A stretch of DNA of 64,000 nt from Spizellomyces sp. 'palustris' (taxonomy: Eukaryota > Chytridiomycota > Chytridiomycetes > Spizellomycetales > Spizellomycetaceae), in the NCBI GenBank assembly GCA_006535965.1, contig QEAR01000026.1, positions 180,466 to 244,465 on the forward strand, read 5' to 3'. The notes below the pieces were generated by a model. It saw nothing but the letters and a program-made list of their open reading frames with translations, ran no database searches and had not been told where the DNA came from. Below are positions 35,539 through 46,204 of the stretch, in pieces (the first letter of the stretch is position 1; each line of letters opens with the position of its first letter). A program made the position numbers and the translations under genes.

Positions 35539-36997
35539 ATGCAAAAGATGCAAGCAGCACCTCTCCCACCGCATATTTCACCTGTTCCTTCGACGCCCAG
35601 CGCATACTACACCCTCGTTGGAAGTCATGTCTCCCTCTTCACAGCAAAACTTCGCTCCTATCTTATCCACAAAGGGCTTCCATTTCAAGAGGTGCTCCCC
35701 ACAGCCAAGGTGTATGCGCAAGTCATACTCCCTCGTACTGGCATAGCGATGATACCAGTACTGATATCGCCCGACGGTAGACATGTGTGGGGCGATACAA
35801 AATGCATCACAGATCTTTTGGAAGAAAATTGCGGCGGAGTGTGGATGCGTCCTCCTTTAGATCGGCCCAAGCACCGTTTCGTGACAGATTTGTTGGAGCT
35901 TTGGGCGGATGAGTGGGCGATCATGTGTGCCATGCACTATCGTTGGAGCTTCCCCGAACAAAGAAAGTTCCTCAAGTGGGAGTTTGGGAGAACGTCCGGG
36001 CTTCGCGGGACTGAGGAAGAAATATGCGCCGTTGGGCGGAAGGTATCATTCAGTCTGATTGTAGTCGCAGCTTGGAATGATTTTGCAGAAGGTACCGATA
36101 CGCTTTGCTACATAGTTATCAGGACGCTTCTCGGGATTGTTACCCATCCTGGGCGTAACACCTACAACAATTCCGACGATTGAGAGGCAATTTCAACGGC
36201 TTCTTTTGGACCTCAAGGCACATATTGGAAAGAATGACTACATCTTGGGAGGGAGGGCGACATTGGCCGATTGTGCACTGGCCGGACCCTTATATGCGCA
36301 TCTGCTCCGGTTAGTTTGGCCTGACTCAAATGAGTTTGCGTATCCTTAACTCGATTCCTGCAGAGATCCGATACCAGGAACGATCATAAAAACAACAGCC
36401 CCGTCCGTCGCTGACTACATTGAAAGGGCAGCGGGCTTTCTACCATCCCGTGGCCATCCTGACCGTCCTCTTGATGTAATTGAGCCTTCGGAGACGACGC
36501 AGGAGCCTATCCAATTCAAGTATGCCCCCGCCCAGCATACTGTGCTTGCGAACGATGCTATCCCAACATCTCTCTTTCCCTTGCTACGGCCCATTTTCCG
36601 TGACACTATACCTTATATGATAACGGCTGCAAACGCCTTGCATGAATGGATTGTACGTCATCCAGATGCCAAGGAAGTTCCACGCTCGGTGGGCACGGTT
36701 GATTTTAAATTGTGGGATGAAGAGCGTGGTTGGGTTATGGGCCGGCGGCAGAGTTTCACCCATGCAGTGTGGATGGCGAAGCGATTAGTGAATACATTTA
36801 ATTCGCTGAACCAGGAGAGAAAGAAAGAAGTTCGAGAATTTTTGAGAGACTTGGAGCAGTTTACAACAGAAGGGGAGAAAGTGAGAGCGTTGGATTGTTT
36901 CGAGCAGCTGCGAGAAGCCGTGGAGCGATGTGATATAACTGCAAAGGGAGCGCTGGTAATTATGAAGGGCGTGTCTGGTGGGACATCGCGCTTGTAG
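35539..36997 (+). CDS. GST-fold protein with long C-terminal extension
   Basis: About 410 residues. The N-terminal thioredoxin-like part reads YYTLVGSHVSLFTAKLRSYL, KGLPFQEVLPTAKVY, MIPVLISPDGRHVWGDTKC (the cis-Pro position) and ITDLLEENCGG, the GST_N pattern. An all-helical GST_C-like part contains PTIERQFQRLLLDLKAHIGK, ILGGRATLADCALAGPLYAH and LRDPIPGTI. A further helical region (FRDTIPYMITAANALHEWIV) extends to a Lys/Glu-rich end. Splicing after GRK to LSGRFSG restores the frame. The family is the broad group of fungal GST-domain proteins of unknown substrate. Activity as a glutathione transferase is not shown: the N-terminal catalytic Ser/Tyr is not obvious. Confidence 0.8.
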
Positions 36998-37221
36998 CGT
37001 GATCGTTTCGAGAAGGTTATGTTCGGCGATCATGGAATCCTGCCGTTATGAATCTTTCGTAGACAGAGCACCATAGCATAGATGCTAAGTTCATCAGACG
37101 ATACAGCAGTAGCCCAGACAGCTGATTCGGATGGTACAGAAGTAGAATATAAAAATTGTATTGTAGTCCGAATGACCAATAAATAGCGCTGCATTGACAG
37201 CGATTACATGTGTCCAGATGG

Positions 37222-37666
37222 TTACTTCTTCCCTATACCATATAACAACTGAGCAACCAATCAAGCTAATCAGTGTTGACAAACCCGCTCACTCACCTTC
37301 CACAAAGAGGACGTGCTTGTTAACTATCAGAGTGTAACAAAGATTGGCAATGAGATAGGGGACCTTTGGTTGAAGACTGCTCTAGCCTTACCTATCGGAT
37401 CATACTTCATCAATGAAAGTTTTGGCAGAGCTCTTCTTCTTGTTGTGGTATAAAAGAAACCGGTGCCAGCTGAGCTGAGCAACCGTAAGACGACGGTTCT
37501 GGACGATTGTTGGAGGAAATGTTTGCGTACGAGTTTCGACTACAGATCTCAGCAACTGTAGTGCATTCCTTACCTCGCCTTTGCCTTCTTCACCACTGAA
37601 ACAATAACAAAAAACGTTTTGAGCTTCGAAAGACCATTAGACAAAAACGGGCAGCGAAAACTTACT
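37222..37666 (-). CDS. MRPL33: Mitochondrial ribosomal protein bL33m, start codon split by an intron
   Basis: Small zinc-less bL33 of the mitochondrial large subunit (yeast Mrpl39). Five exons give about 56 residues: MVKKAKARTVVLRLLSSAGT, GFFYTTTRRRALPKLSLMKY, DPIVNKHVLFVEGKK. This matches the L33 core (TGFFY.T.R, L..L.KYDP.V..HVLF.E). The frame is recovered only by using these splice sites: donor GTAAGT at 37665 and acceptor TTTCAG ending 37596, so that the A of the ATG (37666) lies in the upstream exon and TG in the next. Then introns 37573-37499, 37391-37324 and 37296 to about 37231. The spliced context ACAACATGG is a good Kozak sequence. No other in-frame start exists before the conserved residues. 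Confidence 0.9.
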
Positions 37667-38011
37667 GTTGTCGTTGGAGTGATCTCGAGTATCAGTGTAG
37701 CTGCAGTGGCCACAGCAGCGATGCTAACCTATCACCAAAACTGTCACGTGCTTCCGTCTTGGAGCCACATTCTAAGCCACCAGGCACCAAACGTAAGCCG
37801 ATCGGTGTCGTTTTATCATGAATATGTCATCACAAACACAAGCTTCAGTATACAGTTTACTACTGTCTTGTAGTCAAATGGAGAGAACGTCCGCGTGCGT
37901 CTAAAATAACCCGTGGCATGGGAGGCAATATTGTGTGATAGACGAAAAAAGAACTGTACAAAAGTTCGAATAAAAGGCTAAACTGGATACAAATAGACGT
38001 TTCCACGCACA

Positions 38012-39402
38012 TCACGGTGGGGAAACATGTATCTCCTCTATTAGAATCTCAACCGTTTCTTGCGTCACAGGGGGCCTTCGCACGGATTGTACCCGTCCAG
38101 ACAAGCTTGCGTTTGACACCCGTTCGTTTGATACTCTTGTTCTAAGTGAACCCGACATGCCCGGACTGTCATCCCTTGACACACCCGACAAGGACATTCG
38201 AGGCACCTCGACGATATCACCACCCCTTCGCTCGGTCATCTCTTGTTCCGGCTCTACATGAGTGGGAAGGGTCTCCTCCGGATGTATAGGACCCCTTCCC
38301 GAGGCTGCCATCATCAGTGTCTTGCGCCCTTCTTTCGCCTCTATGAGCTTGTGTCCGTCGTAATCCAGCCAGCGGATTACCTTGCCCCACCAGCGGTGAT
38401 TGCCGATTTCGTCCACCTCTATAGCAAGGTGGAACAGCCACCTGCGTATCCACGCCGAGATCAGTAACTTTGATAGGTAGATTTTGAGATCGTACCAATT
38501 GCATACCAGCAGAGGAAAGTGAAAACGAATGCCCCAAGGACATCAATTGTGTAGTGATACGCTGAATTAAAACAAACCATTAGCGGGTGGCATTCAAAAA
38601 TACAAATGCATTCCTTCAAAACGTACAACTCATAACTAAAGTCAACATTCCAAAAATGCAGAATAACACCACAGGAATAGTTATCCAGTAGTGTCGACAA
38701 TGGTACCAATACATCATCAGACAGGACGCAAACACGATTGTGTGTCCCGAATAGAATGTGTCCCCGCAATCTACGCGTCTTCCAGAGAAGAGCAACCAAG
38801 TGTCTTTCCCGAAGTTTGGATCCACCGGCGTGAAGCAGTAGATGTACGGAGCAGGAAGATTGGTCAACATCATATAAGGAACACGACCCAAGTAGAGTGA
38901 CCCCACAATGAGAAGAGCGCGACGTATGAGCGTAACGGCAGCTGCGCCTCGCGTGATGGCAAAGAGAACCATCTAAATCGCAAGACATCATCGTCAATAC
39001 GGATTGCGGAGATTTGATATGAGGAGTGTTTCATCAGTACCAATACTCCAGAAATTAGCACACAGGTATCCGGAAGATTCTGTGGTAGATGTACTCGATA
39101 ATACCATGGATTGGTAGCATCCAGGAGGGGGTCTGGTGCCACATAACGCTGGTCAGGAGGTTTGTTGGTGTTTGTGTTCTGCAATAGCACGGAGTTAACA
39201 ACTGTCACCACAGTCGTGCCTTGCATCTTGAAAATCCGCTACCTACCCTTCGATCCGCAAATGCGTTTGCAACTGCGACCAGGTAAATACAGATAATGAA
39301 ATAAACGACAGCAAGGAGCAGCAGCCCTAGATCTCTCTTATCCCGCCATAGCTTCACCCGTGGTTTCACGTGGCGCTCCCATATCGCTCTGAGAGAGGCC
39401 AT
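38012..39402 (-). CDS. Sphingomyelin/IPC-synthase-like PAP2_C phosphotransferase
   Basis: Multi-pass membrane protein of about 390 residues in the SMS family, which transfers a phospho-headgroup to ceramide in the Golgi or plasma membrane. An N-terminal basic stretch (WERHVKPRVKLWRDKRD) precedes the first span (LGLLLLAVVYFIICIYL). Further spans follow, then the catalytic motif CGDTFYSGHTIVF (His of SGHT) and HYTIDVLGAFVF (His and Asp), completing the His-His-Asp triad of the family. A 130-residue cytosolic tail is rich in Ser, Pro and Arg (RMSLSGVSRDDSP). Five or so exons. Head group (choline, ethanolamine or inositol) cannot be read from sequence. Fungal IPC synthase Aur1 belongs to a different branch of the PAP2 superfamily, so this is not Aur1. 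Confidence 0.85.
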
Positions 39403-41595
39403 TTATCTAGGGCACAGGCTATAGACGGGTAAGTAGGTCTGCGCCTGGCTGAAGCGCTTAGTGCGGGACCTGGTAGATGAGCTCGAAGGTTAGGCATGCG
39501 CTTTCGTACCGTCGGACGATCAATGAGGTAATGTCAGCATTCGAACCGGGATTCCGGTTTCTTGGACCAATGACACAGATCTTGTCCGATCTGTGCCTAC
39601 GATGGTTTGCGAATTAAACCACAGGCATGTCTAGTCTTGACTAGACTGCTGCCGACTTTACAGTGGATAGTGCCAATAGAACAGTGAGTTAGTGGGATGC
39701 CGCGTGCTAATAATGCATGTGCTGTTTCGCAAGAAGCAGGCTGGATGTGAAATGTCCACTTTGTCCTTCAATAGGCAGAAAATGTACTCCAGCAGGATGA
39801 CTTTCCCTGAGTGGTTGGAGCCTATCGTTCCGCTCTATCCAGTAATCACTACAGAGCTGGCGTGGGTGAGGGACAAAAGTAAGCTCATTAAATGTCAGGA
39901 GAAGGTGCTAGCCCATCATATCTTGGGTTCCTGGCTACTCAAAGGGAACCTTTGAGACCAGAAAGTAAAGGAAGTTTAACAGGTTGCGGCGCGGGACGCT
40001 GCACAAGATCACATACTTTGACACCTTGGGTATACTCTATCGAGATTTGGACGTTCAATGCTTCAATACCGGGCGCTTATGGACTGGAAGGAGACTATCA
40101 GACGTCCATTGTGCGAAGGATTATGGCGCCGAAACTATCACGCTCTCTCGCAGCTTCTGCTGGTGTGATATTCAGTGATGTATGAAGATGTGCAACGGAA
40201 GGTCATAGCCGCAAATTGTCCCGTAAATTGGTTTTTTGCTTTTCTCTAGGTAATCGGGAATGGTTCAGCCTGCTCTGTTCGGAGAACTTGGTCAAGGGGA
40301 CGGCAGCGAACGGCCGGACAGTGTGCCGTGTTCCGTGTTCTATTTTCCTCTTTTTGCTAGGATTGTCTGGTGGAGTTAGCTATTGGAAATGGCAGCAGAC
40401 GACGGGACTTACGCAATTGACAGACAATTGCCAACCAGAAACACTGCAATCTGAACAGATCCTGCTAAAAAATGAAAAATAATTCTTAGAGCTAGAGTTA
40501 ATGACCTCTTTAGATACCAAAAACGGAAAGTCCCTTGTTACCCAAAAACTGACACCTTGCGAGAGTAAAAAATCCGTGTGTGGGTCAGAGATAAGTAGGA
40601 AAAAATGAAGAAGACATAGTGGGCTCCCACATGTCCTCATACAGCAGGATATTTGGTTGAATTTCAGGTTTATTTTACTGGTGCAGGGGTATCATAGGTA
40701 TGTACGGCTAAGCTAACACATCTGACTACAAATGGTATCGTCACTGCCCCTCCTCGATGACTTCTTGAAGGTTTCACGCTTGCGTTGCGTGGATGTTGTT
40801 CTCCTGGCAATGCTTTTGAGGAACTTCTTGATGGTGTTTATGCTACGATTTCGGACGGACGTTCGTCGTGCGAGCTCAGAATAAGGCGATGGTGGCACGT
40901 CCAAATCCACCTCCAGATCGAGGCCCATGCAGATTGACTTCACCGTCGATGATCGTAGCCCAGCAGATACTTGGAATGAATCGTTAAGAACAAGGGAACT
41001 CCGGCAGCGCTCATGGCACGATAGTCGAGGAAGGAGAATGTCAATGCCTTTTGGGAGAAAGTCTCGCGACAACGTATAACGATATGAGGAACTGTAGTCC
41101 ATTGTTCAGGATTTTGTATATACACCTTTGCAGAATAAAGGGAGACAGAGAACATATTTGACGTTTATATAACCTGCGAACATTGCTCCTGCTTGGCAGA
41201 TCCATGGCAAATGCCCAAGCCAAGCGCCAACAGGGCCAAGACTGTGATAATTGATCTTATGGAGGTCAGAGGGCGCTTGGCAGAACAAGGTTTCGTTTAT
41301 TTGTTTTTGTTGAACTCCTAGCCTCCGCGAACAACCCCTTGGCGCTTGGCTCCAAGCAATGTTAGAGGGTTTCAAGGGTCGACGAACTGGAGCTGTGCCG
41401 ATGATCTAAAGCCTCGAAATCACCAGACTAAGCCATTGAACTAAGCCATCTGTAACTTGCAGAGGCGCCAGAAGCAAGATGTGGATCTTACGACCTGTTA
41501 TGCATGTGTTGTCCACGGGAACGAATTCATGTTAATAAATGCTGTTAACGTTAGATTTTGGAGTAGTTCTTCACCAAACACTAGGCTTTTGAAAA
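39403..41595. other. Gene-poor interval with unrecognised ORFs
   Basis: 2.2 kb between the SMS-like gene and the isochorismatase-like gene. Plus-strand frames at 39692-39955, 39892-40185 and 40216-40482 are flanked by plausible splice signals but their products match nothing I know and do not join in one frame. The minus strand has one better ORF, listed separately (40713-41102). No tRNA found; a GAACC/GGTTC-like word near 39541 lacks the pairing for a T arm. Confidence 0.5.
40713..41102 (-). CDS. Hypothetical basic Ser/Arg-rich protein, 129 residues
   Basis: An unbroken ORF beginning MDYSSSYRYTLSRDFLPKGI, with a middle ICMGLDLEVDLDVPPSPYSE and a strongly basic end (KKFLKSIARRTTSTQRKRET). 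The Lys/Arg/Ser-rich C-terminal third could be a nucleic-acid-binding or nuclear localisation segment. There is no recognisable domain and no conserved neighbour relation. The length is only modestly above chance for this base composition, so it may not be a gene. It may also be the last exon of a longer transcript reaching upstream to about 41375. Confidence 0.3.
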   Translation of the reverse strand: MDYSSSYRYTLSRDFLPKGIDILLPRLSCHERCRSSLVLNDSFQVSAGLRSSTVKSICMGLDLEVDLDVPPSPYSELARRTSVRNRSINTIKKFLKSIARRTTSTQRKRETFKKSSRRGSDDTICSQMC

Positions 41596-42239
41596 ATGGC
41601 AAACGTCCCGCCAAACTCGGCTCTTCTTCTGATTGATGTTCAACAGGGTTTCGATCACATCTCCCACTGGGGAACAAAGCGCAACAACCCACATGCTGAA
41701 GAGAATATGGCACGACTGCTCTCTGCGTGGCGGGCCACGTCCCGTCCGGTAATTCACATTCAGCATACCTCCACTTCCCCGACGTCTCCGCTTCGCCCGT
41801 TTCAATCCGGGTGTGTTATCAAACCAGTGGTTGCTCCGTTGCCGGGCGAATTACTTTTGACCAAGACGGTCAACTCAGCATTCATTGGTACGGATCTAGA
41901 AAAAAAGTTAAAAGAGGATATAAAGACAAACCATGTGGTGATTGTCGGGTTGACCACTGACCACTGCGTCTCTACGACCACCCGAATGGCTGGAAATCTT
42001 GTACGTTCATTAGCTCGGTCCCGCCATCCTGAACCAGATTGATTAACAGAATGGCTCTGATCCAGGGGTTTGAAGTATTGCTGGTAGAGGATGCCACTGC
42101 TACGTTTGACAGGGTAGGGCCATCTGGAAAGAGGCACGACGCAGAGCTTGTACACGAATTAGCACTCGCAAGTTTAATCGGCGAGTTTGCTAGTATCGTC
42201 TCTTCCGACGAAGTTTTGCGTACCATTGGTGCAAGCTGA
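41596..42239 (+). CDS. Isochorismatase-superfamily cysteine hydrolase
   Basis: Two-exon gene for about 190 residues. MANVPPNSALLLIDVQQGFD carries the catalytic Asp14. LLLTKTVNSAFIGTDL holds Lys90, and VVIVGLTTDHCVSTTTRMAG the nucleophile Cys124, giving a complete Asp-Lys-Cys triad. After an intron at the codon following GNL the product continues GFEVLLVEDATATFDR and HAELVHELALASL-type sequence to the stop. The family includes isochorismatases, nicotinamidases, N-carbamoyl hydrolases and many proteins of unknown substrate. The LTTDHCV motif fits the bacterial YcaC/isochorismatase-like branch rather than nicotinamidase. It is convergent with ATP7. Acquisition from bacteria is possible but not shown by this sequence alone, and it contains an intron. 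Confidence 0.9.
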
Positions 42240-42722
42240 AGTTTGGTAGTGCGTTGATATGCTCGGGAGTAGAAGATAAGGTTTGTCAACCTACCGCCCC
42301 AAGTGTGGAACATTCTATAGATCTGCGAATCAAGCTATTTTGAAGCTGTATCTGCCTGATGTAGCCTTGTATCATACCTTCTGTTCATGGCAACAATATG
42401 TTCCACGATTAGTCGTTTGCATGGCCACCCGAGCCATCAGAAAACCCTTGCATCTTACCGAGTACAACATCGTAAGTTGTTTTCTTGAGCGAGTAGATCT
42501 CAGGACCAAGCAGACTGATACCGACACGATTTGCTACGGACGTGCTTCCTGGGAGCTCAAATGCTTATTTAAAGCACGGTATACACAGCCAACCTTTCAG
42601 CACTTTGAAACCAAAGATGAGGAATGAATTTTTCTTGTAAATTATCCGACACTACACTGTGGCCCCTATTCTCCCAGATAGAATTGGAACATGTAAAAGT
42701 CCAGTATGATAGTGCTTCTTCT
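42240..42722. other. Convergent intergenic region
   Basis: 480 bp between the isochorismatase-like gene and ATP7. A plus-strand frame (42283-42627, 114 codons) crosses it without recognisable content; 3' UTRs of both genes are expected here. Confidence 0.5.
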
Positions 42723-43440
42723 CTAGAAACCAACGATGAAATCTCCAAATCTATAGTGAAGGAGAACTTGTTATGTCTGAAACCGCGTGCACTGTCAGGC
42801 TGCAAGATGACAAACCTTTCGTAGTATCCTGGCACCTTCCATTGTCCACGCTTGGCCATCTTTTCAACGGTCTTGTCGAGTTCAGGGTAGGCTTTGGCGA
42901 CATCGTCCACCTTAATAATGAGGATAGTATGGTCAGCATGTGGATCTTATAAGGTCCAGAGACGAAGCTTACCGTAAGCTGGTCAACGGGTCTCGCAGTC
43001 TCGATGTTGGTCAAAAGAACCTGTAATTCCGAAACCTCTGCGTTCACCTTCTTGGAAGTCTGCTGGGCCGCGGCAACCTTTTTTCCACGAAGCTTGGTAA
43101 GTAAAAGAGGCCATACTCACTGCCGGGATACCACGCAACTCACAGCTTTGGCCTGCTCAGACTCAATAATCCTCAACTGTTCTCCAAGGTCATAGGTCGC
43201 AGGGGTGAATGCATTGAAGCTTTTCTCAGCATCGTTGACCACCTTCTTGTTCTTCAACACCTTGCGGTAAGCTTCAAAGTCAATAGTGGCGCTTTGTTCC
43301 CGAAGCTCAGTCACGGTCTTCGTGAGCTCGGTGTGGCGACGACGGAAAGCGCTGATAGCCGCCACAGTTTCTGGCTTGAGCTTGGTGCCCAGAGCACCCC
43401 AGTCAATGCGAGCGGTGGCTGAACGTGCGGAGGTTGCCAT
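42723..43440 (-). CDS. ATP7: Mitochondrial ATP synthase subunit d
   Basis: Peripheral-stalk subunit of F1Fo-ATP synthase on the matrix side of the inner membrane. Begins MATSARSATARIDWGALGTK, the standard start, followed by FRRRHTELTKTVTELREQSA, IDFEAYRKVLKNKKVVNDAE and DLGEQLRIIESEQAKA. After an intron: LRGKKVAAAQQTSKKVNAEV and LLTNIETARPVDQLT; then VDDVAKAYPELDKTVEKMAK and RGQWKVPGYYER. The last intron (donor at GAAAG|GTTTGT, acceptor CACTATAG) joins to FGDFIVGF and stop, matching the family's GYKEKFGDLxx end. Without that intron a false 40-residue extension is read. About 170 residues, as in other fungi. Confidence 0.95.
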
Positions 43441-44234
43441 TTGGAAATGTGAAGGTGTTGGCTGGATGACAAGGTGGAATCCGTGTTTGCTGCCATTCAT
43501 TTGCAGGCGGTTGCAAGTTGGTTGCCAATGGCAACATTCGCGTCCAACGGAAATTGCCGTGTCCACCGCGTCTGTACCTTTGGCTTGAACTCGCTGTCAG
43601 CCTTCGAACGTACGTGCTTTGTCAAGGGAAGGTCAACGGAAAGGTAAGGGTTGGAGATGTTTGCCAAGGGATGAAAATGTAGGAAATCCGAGCTTTGGCG
43701 ATCTCTGTGACCAACCTCGACAAGAGTATTTCCGAGATGTGCTCCTGCGCGGGATATCCAAGCTGGGGATTCTGGTCCCTTTATTTGACCTCCTTCGAGA
43801 ACGCTTCAGAAAGATACTGCTTAGATGGAGAATGGTGTTCTCCCAGCAATGGAATAAACCCCTGCATCCCGTTTGAACGTTGTTCTTCGTGGATGCCTAA
43901 TGACCGCGAGGAAATGAGTACAAACACGCAGCCTTCACCTATTCCATCCTCTGAGCACCCATTGATGCACTCGACGTACCAGATCTCACCGGTAAGGCTG
44001 GCCTTTGATCGGGCGTCTGAAGCGGAAGGCACCCATTACGCAGCAATGAAACTATATGCGCAAAGTTCACTGAAAGATATCGCTCATATATATATTGCTA
44101 TGGTGAACAAATCTCATAGACTAGAGTCTATGTCTTGTTCCGTTAGCGACCATCTAGAAACAATGCAATATCTCATCCCTATGTACAAATGACAATACAT
44201 TCTTCAGCTGGACGCCTTTCTCGCTACGCTTGGA
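43441..44234. other. Intergenic with uncertain ORFs
   Basis: 790 bp upstream of ATP7 and downstream of the unknown mitochondrial-like gene. Overlapping open frames lie on both strands (plus 43695-44192, 165 codons; minus 44032-43781). Neither product is recognisable, and only one, if any, can be coding. Confidence 0.4.
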
Positions 44235-45259
44235 CTAAGATCCTTTGGGTACTTCGTTAAAGTCTGCATCGATAACTGTTGGTCTACCACCTCTTGCACG
44301 ACACGGTATGTCCCAGTGACACCCACTCGCGAGATCGATTACCTTCACGCTCGTCAGGGTAAGGTTGTCGGTGCTACCGTTGGCAGATCCAACCGCTTGC
44401 ACAATTAAATGCCTCCCAGATGAAGGTGTGACACTAAACTCTACCTGTGTGTTCATTCCCTGTCCCGCATCCCCAAAAGATGATGCGGTCATAACACTAT
44501 GAGGGGCAGCGGCTCGTGCAGCATCTATATTTCCTACGACCAAGGTCAGATCTTCTGGCGCTGCGGACCGAATGTGTCTCCGAAGGCAGTCCATTGCGGA
44601 TTCTTGAAGATGCTGAGCGTGTCCGTTAGCATCTGCCAAAGTTCGTAGTGCTGGTGCCATGACTCCACGAAATAGTGACCCCAACAGTCCGATTCCGGAT
44701 GGGTTGGGCCCGAGCGCCGCCTTCGGAGGACGAGGGATACCCATACGGTCGGATATGATATCGGTGAGTGTTGGAGGATACCTATGTTGGCTGTGAGGAA
44801 GCCGTCTTTGCACCAAGTCCCATATCAAGTACATGTTCCACACCTTTCCCCAGCTCGTCGATGCAAAAAACTCAATACATTCTTGTAAGCATAATATCCC
44901 GCCACCAAGGCAACTACTGTCCATAGAAATGGTCTTAAGGCATTGAAGACAATTATACCCGTGGCGACGGACACTACTATGCGTCCCAACGGCGGTATCT
45001 CAGATAATGGGCCACGGTGGTAGAAGCGTTGAAGGCGCGGGCATGTATTTGGTGCTTTGAAAACAGGTGGTCGATAAACCCCATACGACCCTTTTGGTGT
45101 TGGGAAAACTGAGTGACATTCTGGAAGCTGACGACCCTCCCCAAAAACGAAAGCCGAACATGTAAAAGCATGTCGCTGCACGCTCCCAAAAGGCTGAACC
45201 TTAGCGGGCCTTGCCCGTGGAAGCAGGCAACCGTAGCGTCCAATGAGTATATGCCTCAT
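44235..45259 (-). CDS. Unrecognised mitochondrial-like membrane protein, about 320 residues
   Basis: Two exons. The N-terminus MRHILIGRYGCLLPRARPAK with QRHAFTCSAF is basic and free of acidic residues, like a mitochondrial presequence. A Pro-rich stretch leads to one or two membrane spans (RIVVSVATGIIVFNAL and FLWTVVALVAGYYAYKNVL). A 63-nt intron after HRRAGE joins to RYPPTLTDIISDRMGIPRPP. The C-terminal part alternates helices (MDCLRRHIRSAAPEDLTLVV) and probable strands (TQVEFSVTPSSGRHLIVQAV, NLTLTSVKVIDLASGCHWDI). The topology resembles small-domain inner-membrane proteins such as Coa1/Tim21-type factors, but I see no diagnostic motif. An upstream in-frame ATG at 45331 would mask the presequence, so I prefer 45259. 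Confidence 0.65.
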
Positions 45260-45565
45260 CCTTTCACAAAGCTCAATTGCTGTGACGTACACGTTTGCGA
45301 TGCAAATTGCATGGCGGACTTCAAATTGCACATGTCATGTGATGCAATATCATGTGAACAGGGCTTCAAAAACAACCTGCGGGCGCCGTCGTGTGGTTTT
45401 CTTCCAAACTGCAGATCTCCAACATTCGCACAGTCGACATCCATACCCATAGCTAACAAGTCGACCTTGCTGATTAAACAACGACTTTAGCAGCTTGTTG
45501 CGTCTCAAAAAGCGCCAAGAGATTAAGCCAAATCCTTTTTTTTTGATACCTATCCCGGACGTCCA

Positions 45566-46204
45566 ATGAACCCTGCGCAGCCACCGTCTGAAGCACCCGC
45601 CGCTACATCGGTTCCCTCCGAACCATCAGTGGCTAACTCCTTTAAGCAGGCTGCTTACGCTGTTACCCAGCTCTACAAGGAGTCTCTCAACCAACAAAAG
45701 CGATCCTATAACGCCGGATATTCGCAATGCTTACAGGACCTATGGCAATTTGTGGCTCTTCAGAGAGGCCAAGGAAAGCAAGCCGTTCCTGTCACTGATT
45801 TAGTTACGTTCTTTGCCAAAAAATATGAAATGCTTCAAGTGGAAAGCGCTGAATCGAGAAGAGAAGAGCCAGTGCTGTCAAGTACCCCTTCTGAAGCCCA
45901 GCCACCACCAACTATATTGCCTCAAGAACCCCTATCAATCAATAATTTCACATTCTCCCCGCCAACGAACATACATCAAGCATCTCCAGCATCACATGTT
46001 GAGACACCGGCCGCCTTCGTACACGACCTTCCTTCACCGGCACCGTCTAAACGTCGATGGAATCAGGGGCCCGGATTTGGAAATGAAATGGGGTTTCTAG
46101 GACGTACCTTCAATTGGGCAGATTCGTTTCCTCTCGAGCCCGCAGCGAAGCGAAGCAGGTGGAAAAGAGATGCCATGGATGAGAATGATTTCATGGATGA
46201 TTGA
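45566..46204 (+). CDS. HAPSTR1: HAPSTR1 (C16orf72/TAPR1) family protein
   Basis: Intronless, 212 residues. The core SFKQAAYAVTQLYKESLNQQ, KRSYNAGYSQCLQDLWQFVA and PVTDLVTFFAKKYE matches the family signature of the animal protein (FQNAATAVTNLYKES, RSFDIG.Q.GYQ, EDLISFL). The rest is Ser/Pro-rich disorder, ending in two basic patches (SKRRWNQGP, AKRSRWKRDAMD) suitable as nuclear localisation signals. A short acidic end closes the protein. In animals HAPSTR1 works with the E3 ligase HUWE1 in stress signalling; a partner role in this fungus is inference. The gene is convergent with the cyclin gene, 258 bp away. Confidence 0.85.
   Translation: MNPAQPPSEAPAATSVPSEPSVANSFKQAAYAVTQLYKESLNQQKRSYNAGYSQCLQDLWQFVALQRGQGKQAVPVTDLVTFFAKKYEMLQVESAESRREEPVLSSTPSEAQPPPTILPQEPLSINNFTFSPPTNIHQASPASHVETPAAFVHDLPSPAPSKRRWNQGPGFGNEMGFLGRTFNWADSFPLEPAAKRSRWKRDAMDENDFMDD

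Noticed and set aside
37619-37873. An 84-codon plus-strand ORF
   Set aside because: It is antisense to the first intron and exon of the bL33m gene and has no recognisable features.
39530-39570. A tRNA T-arm-like word on the minus strand
   Set aside because: The GGTTCGAAT loop lacks a matching stem and no acceptor or anticodon arm can be placed.
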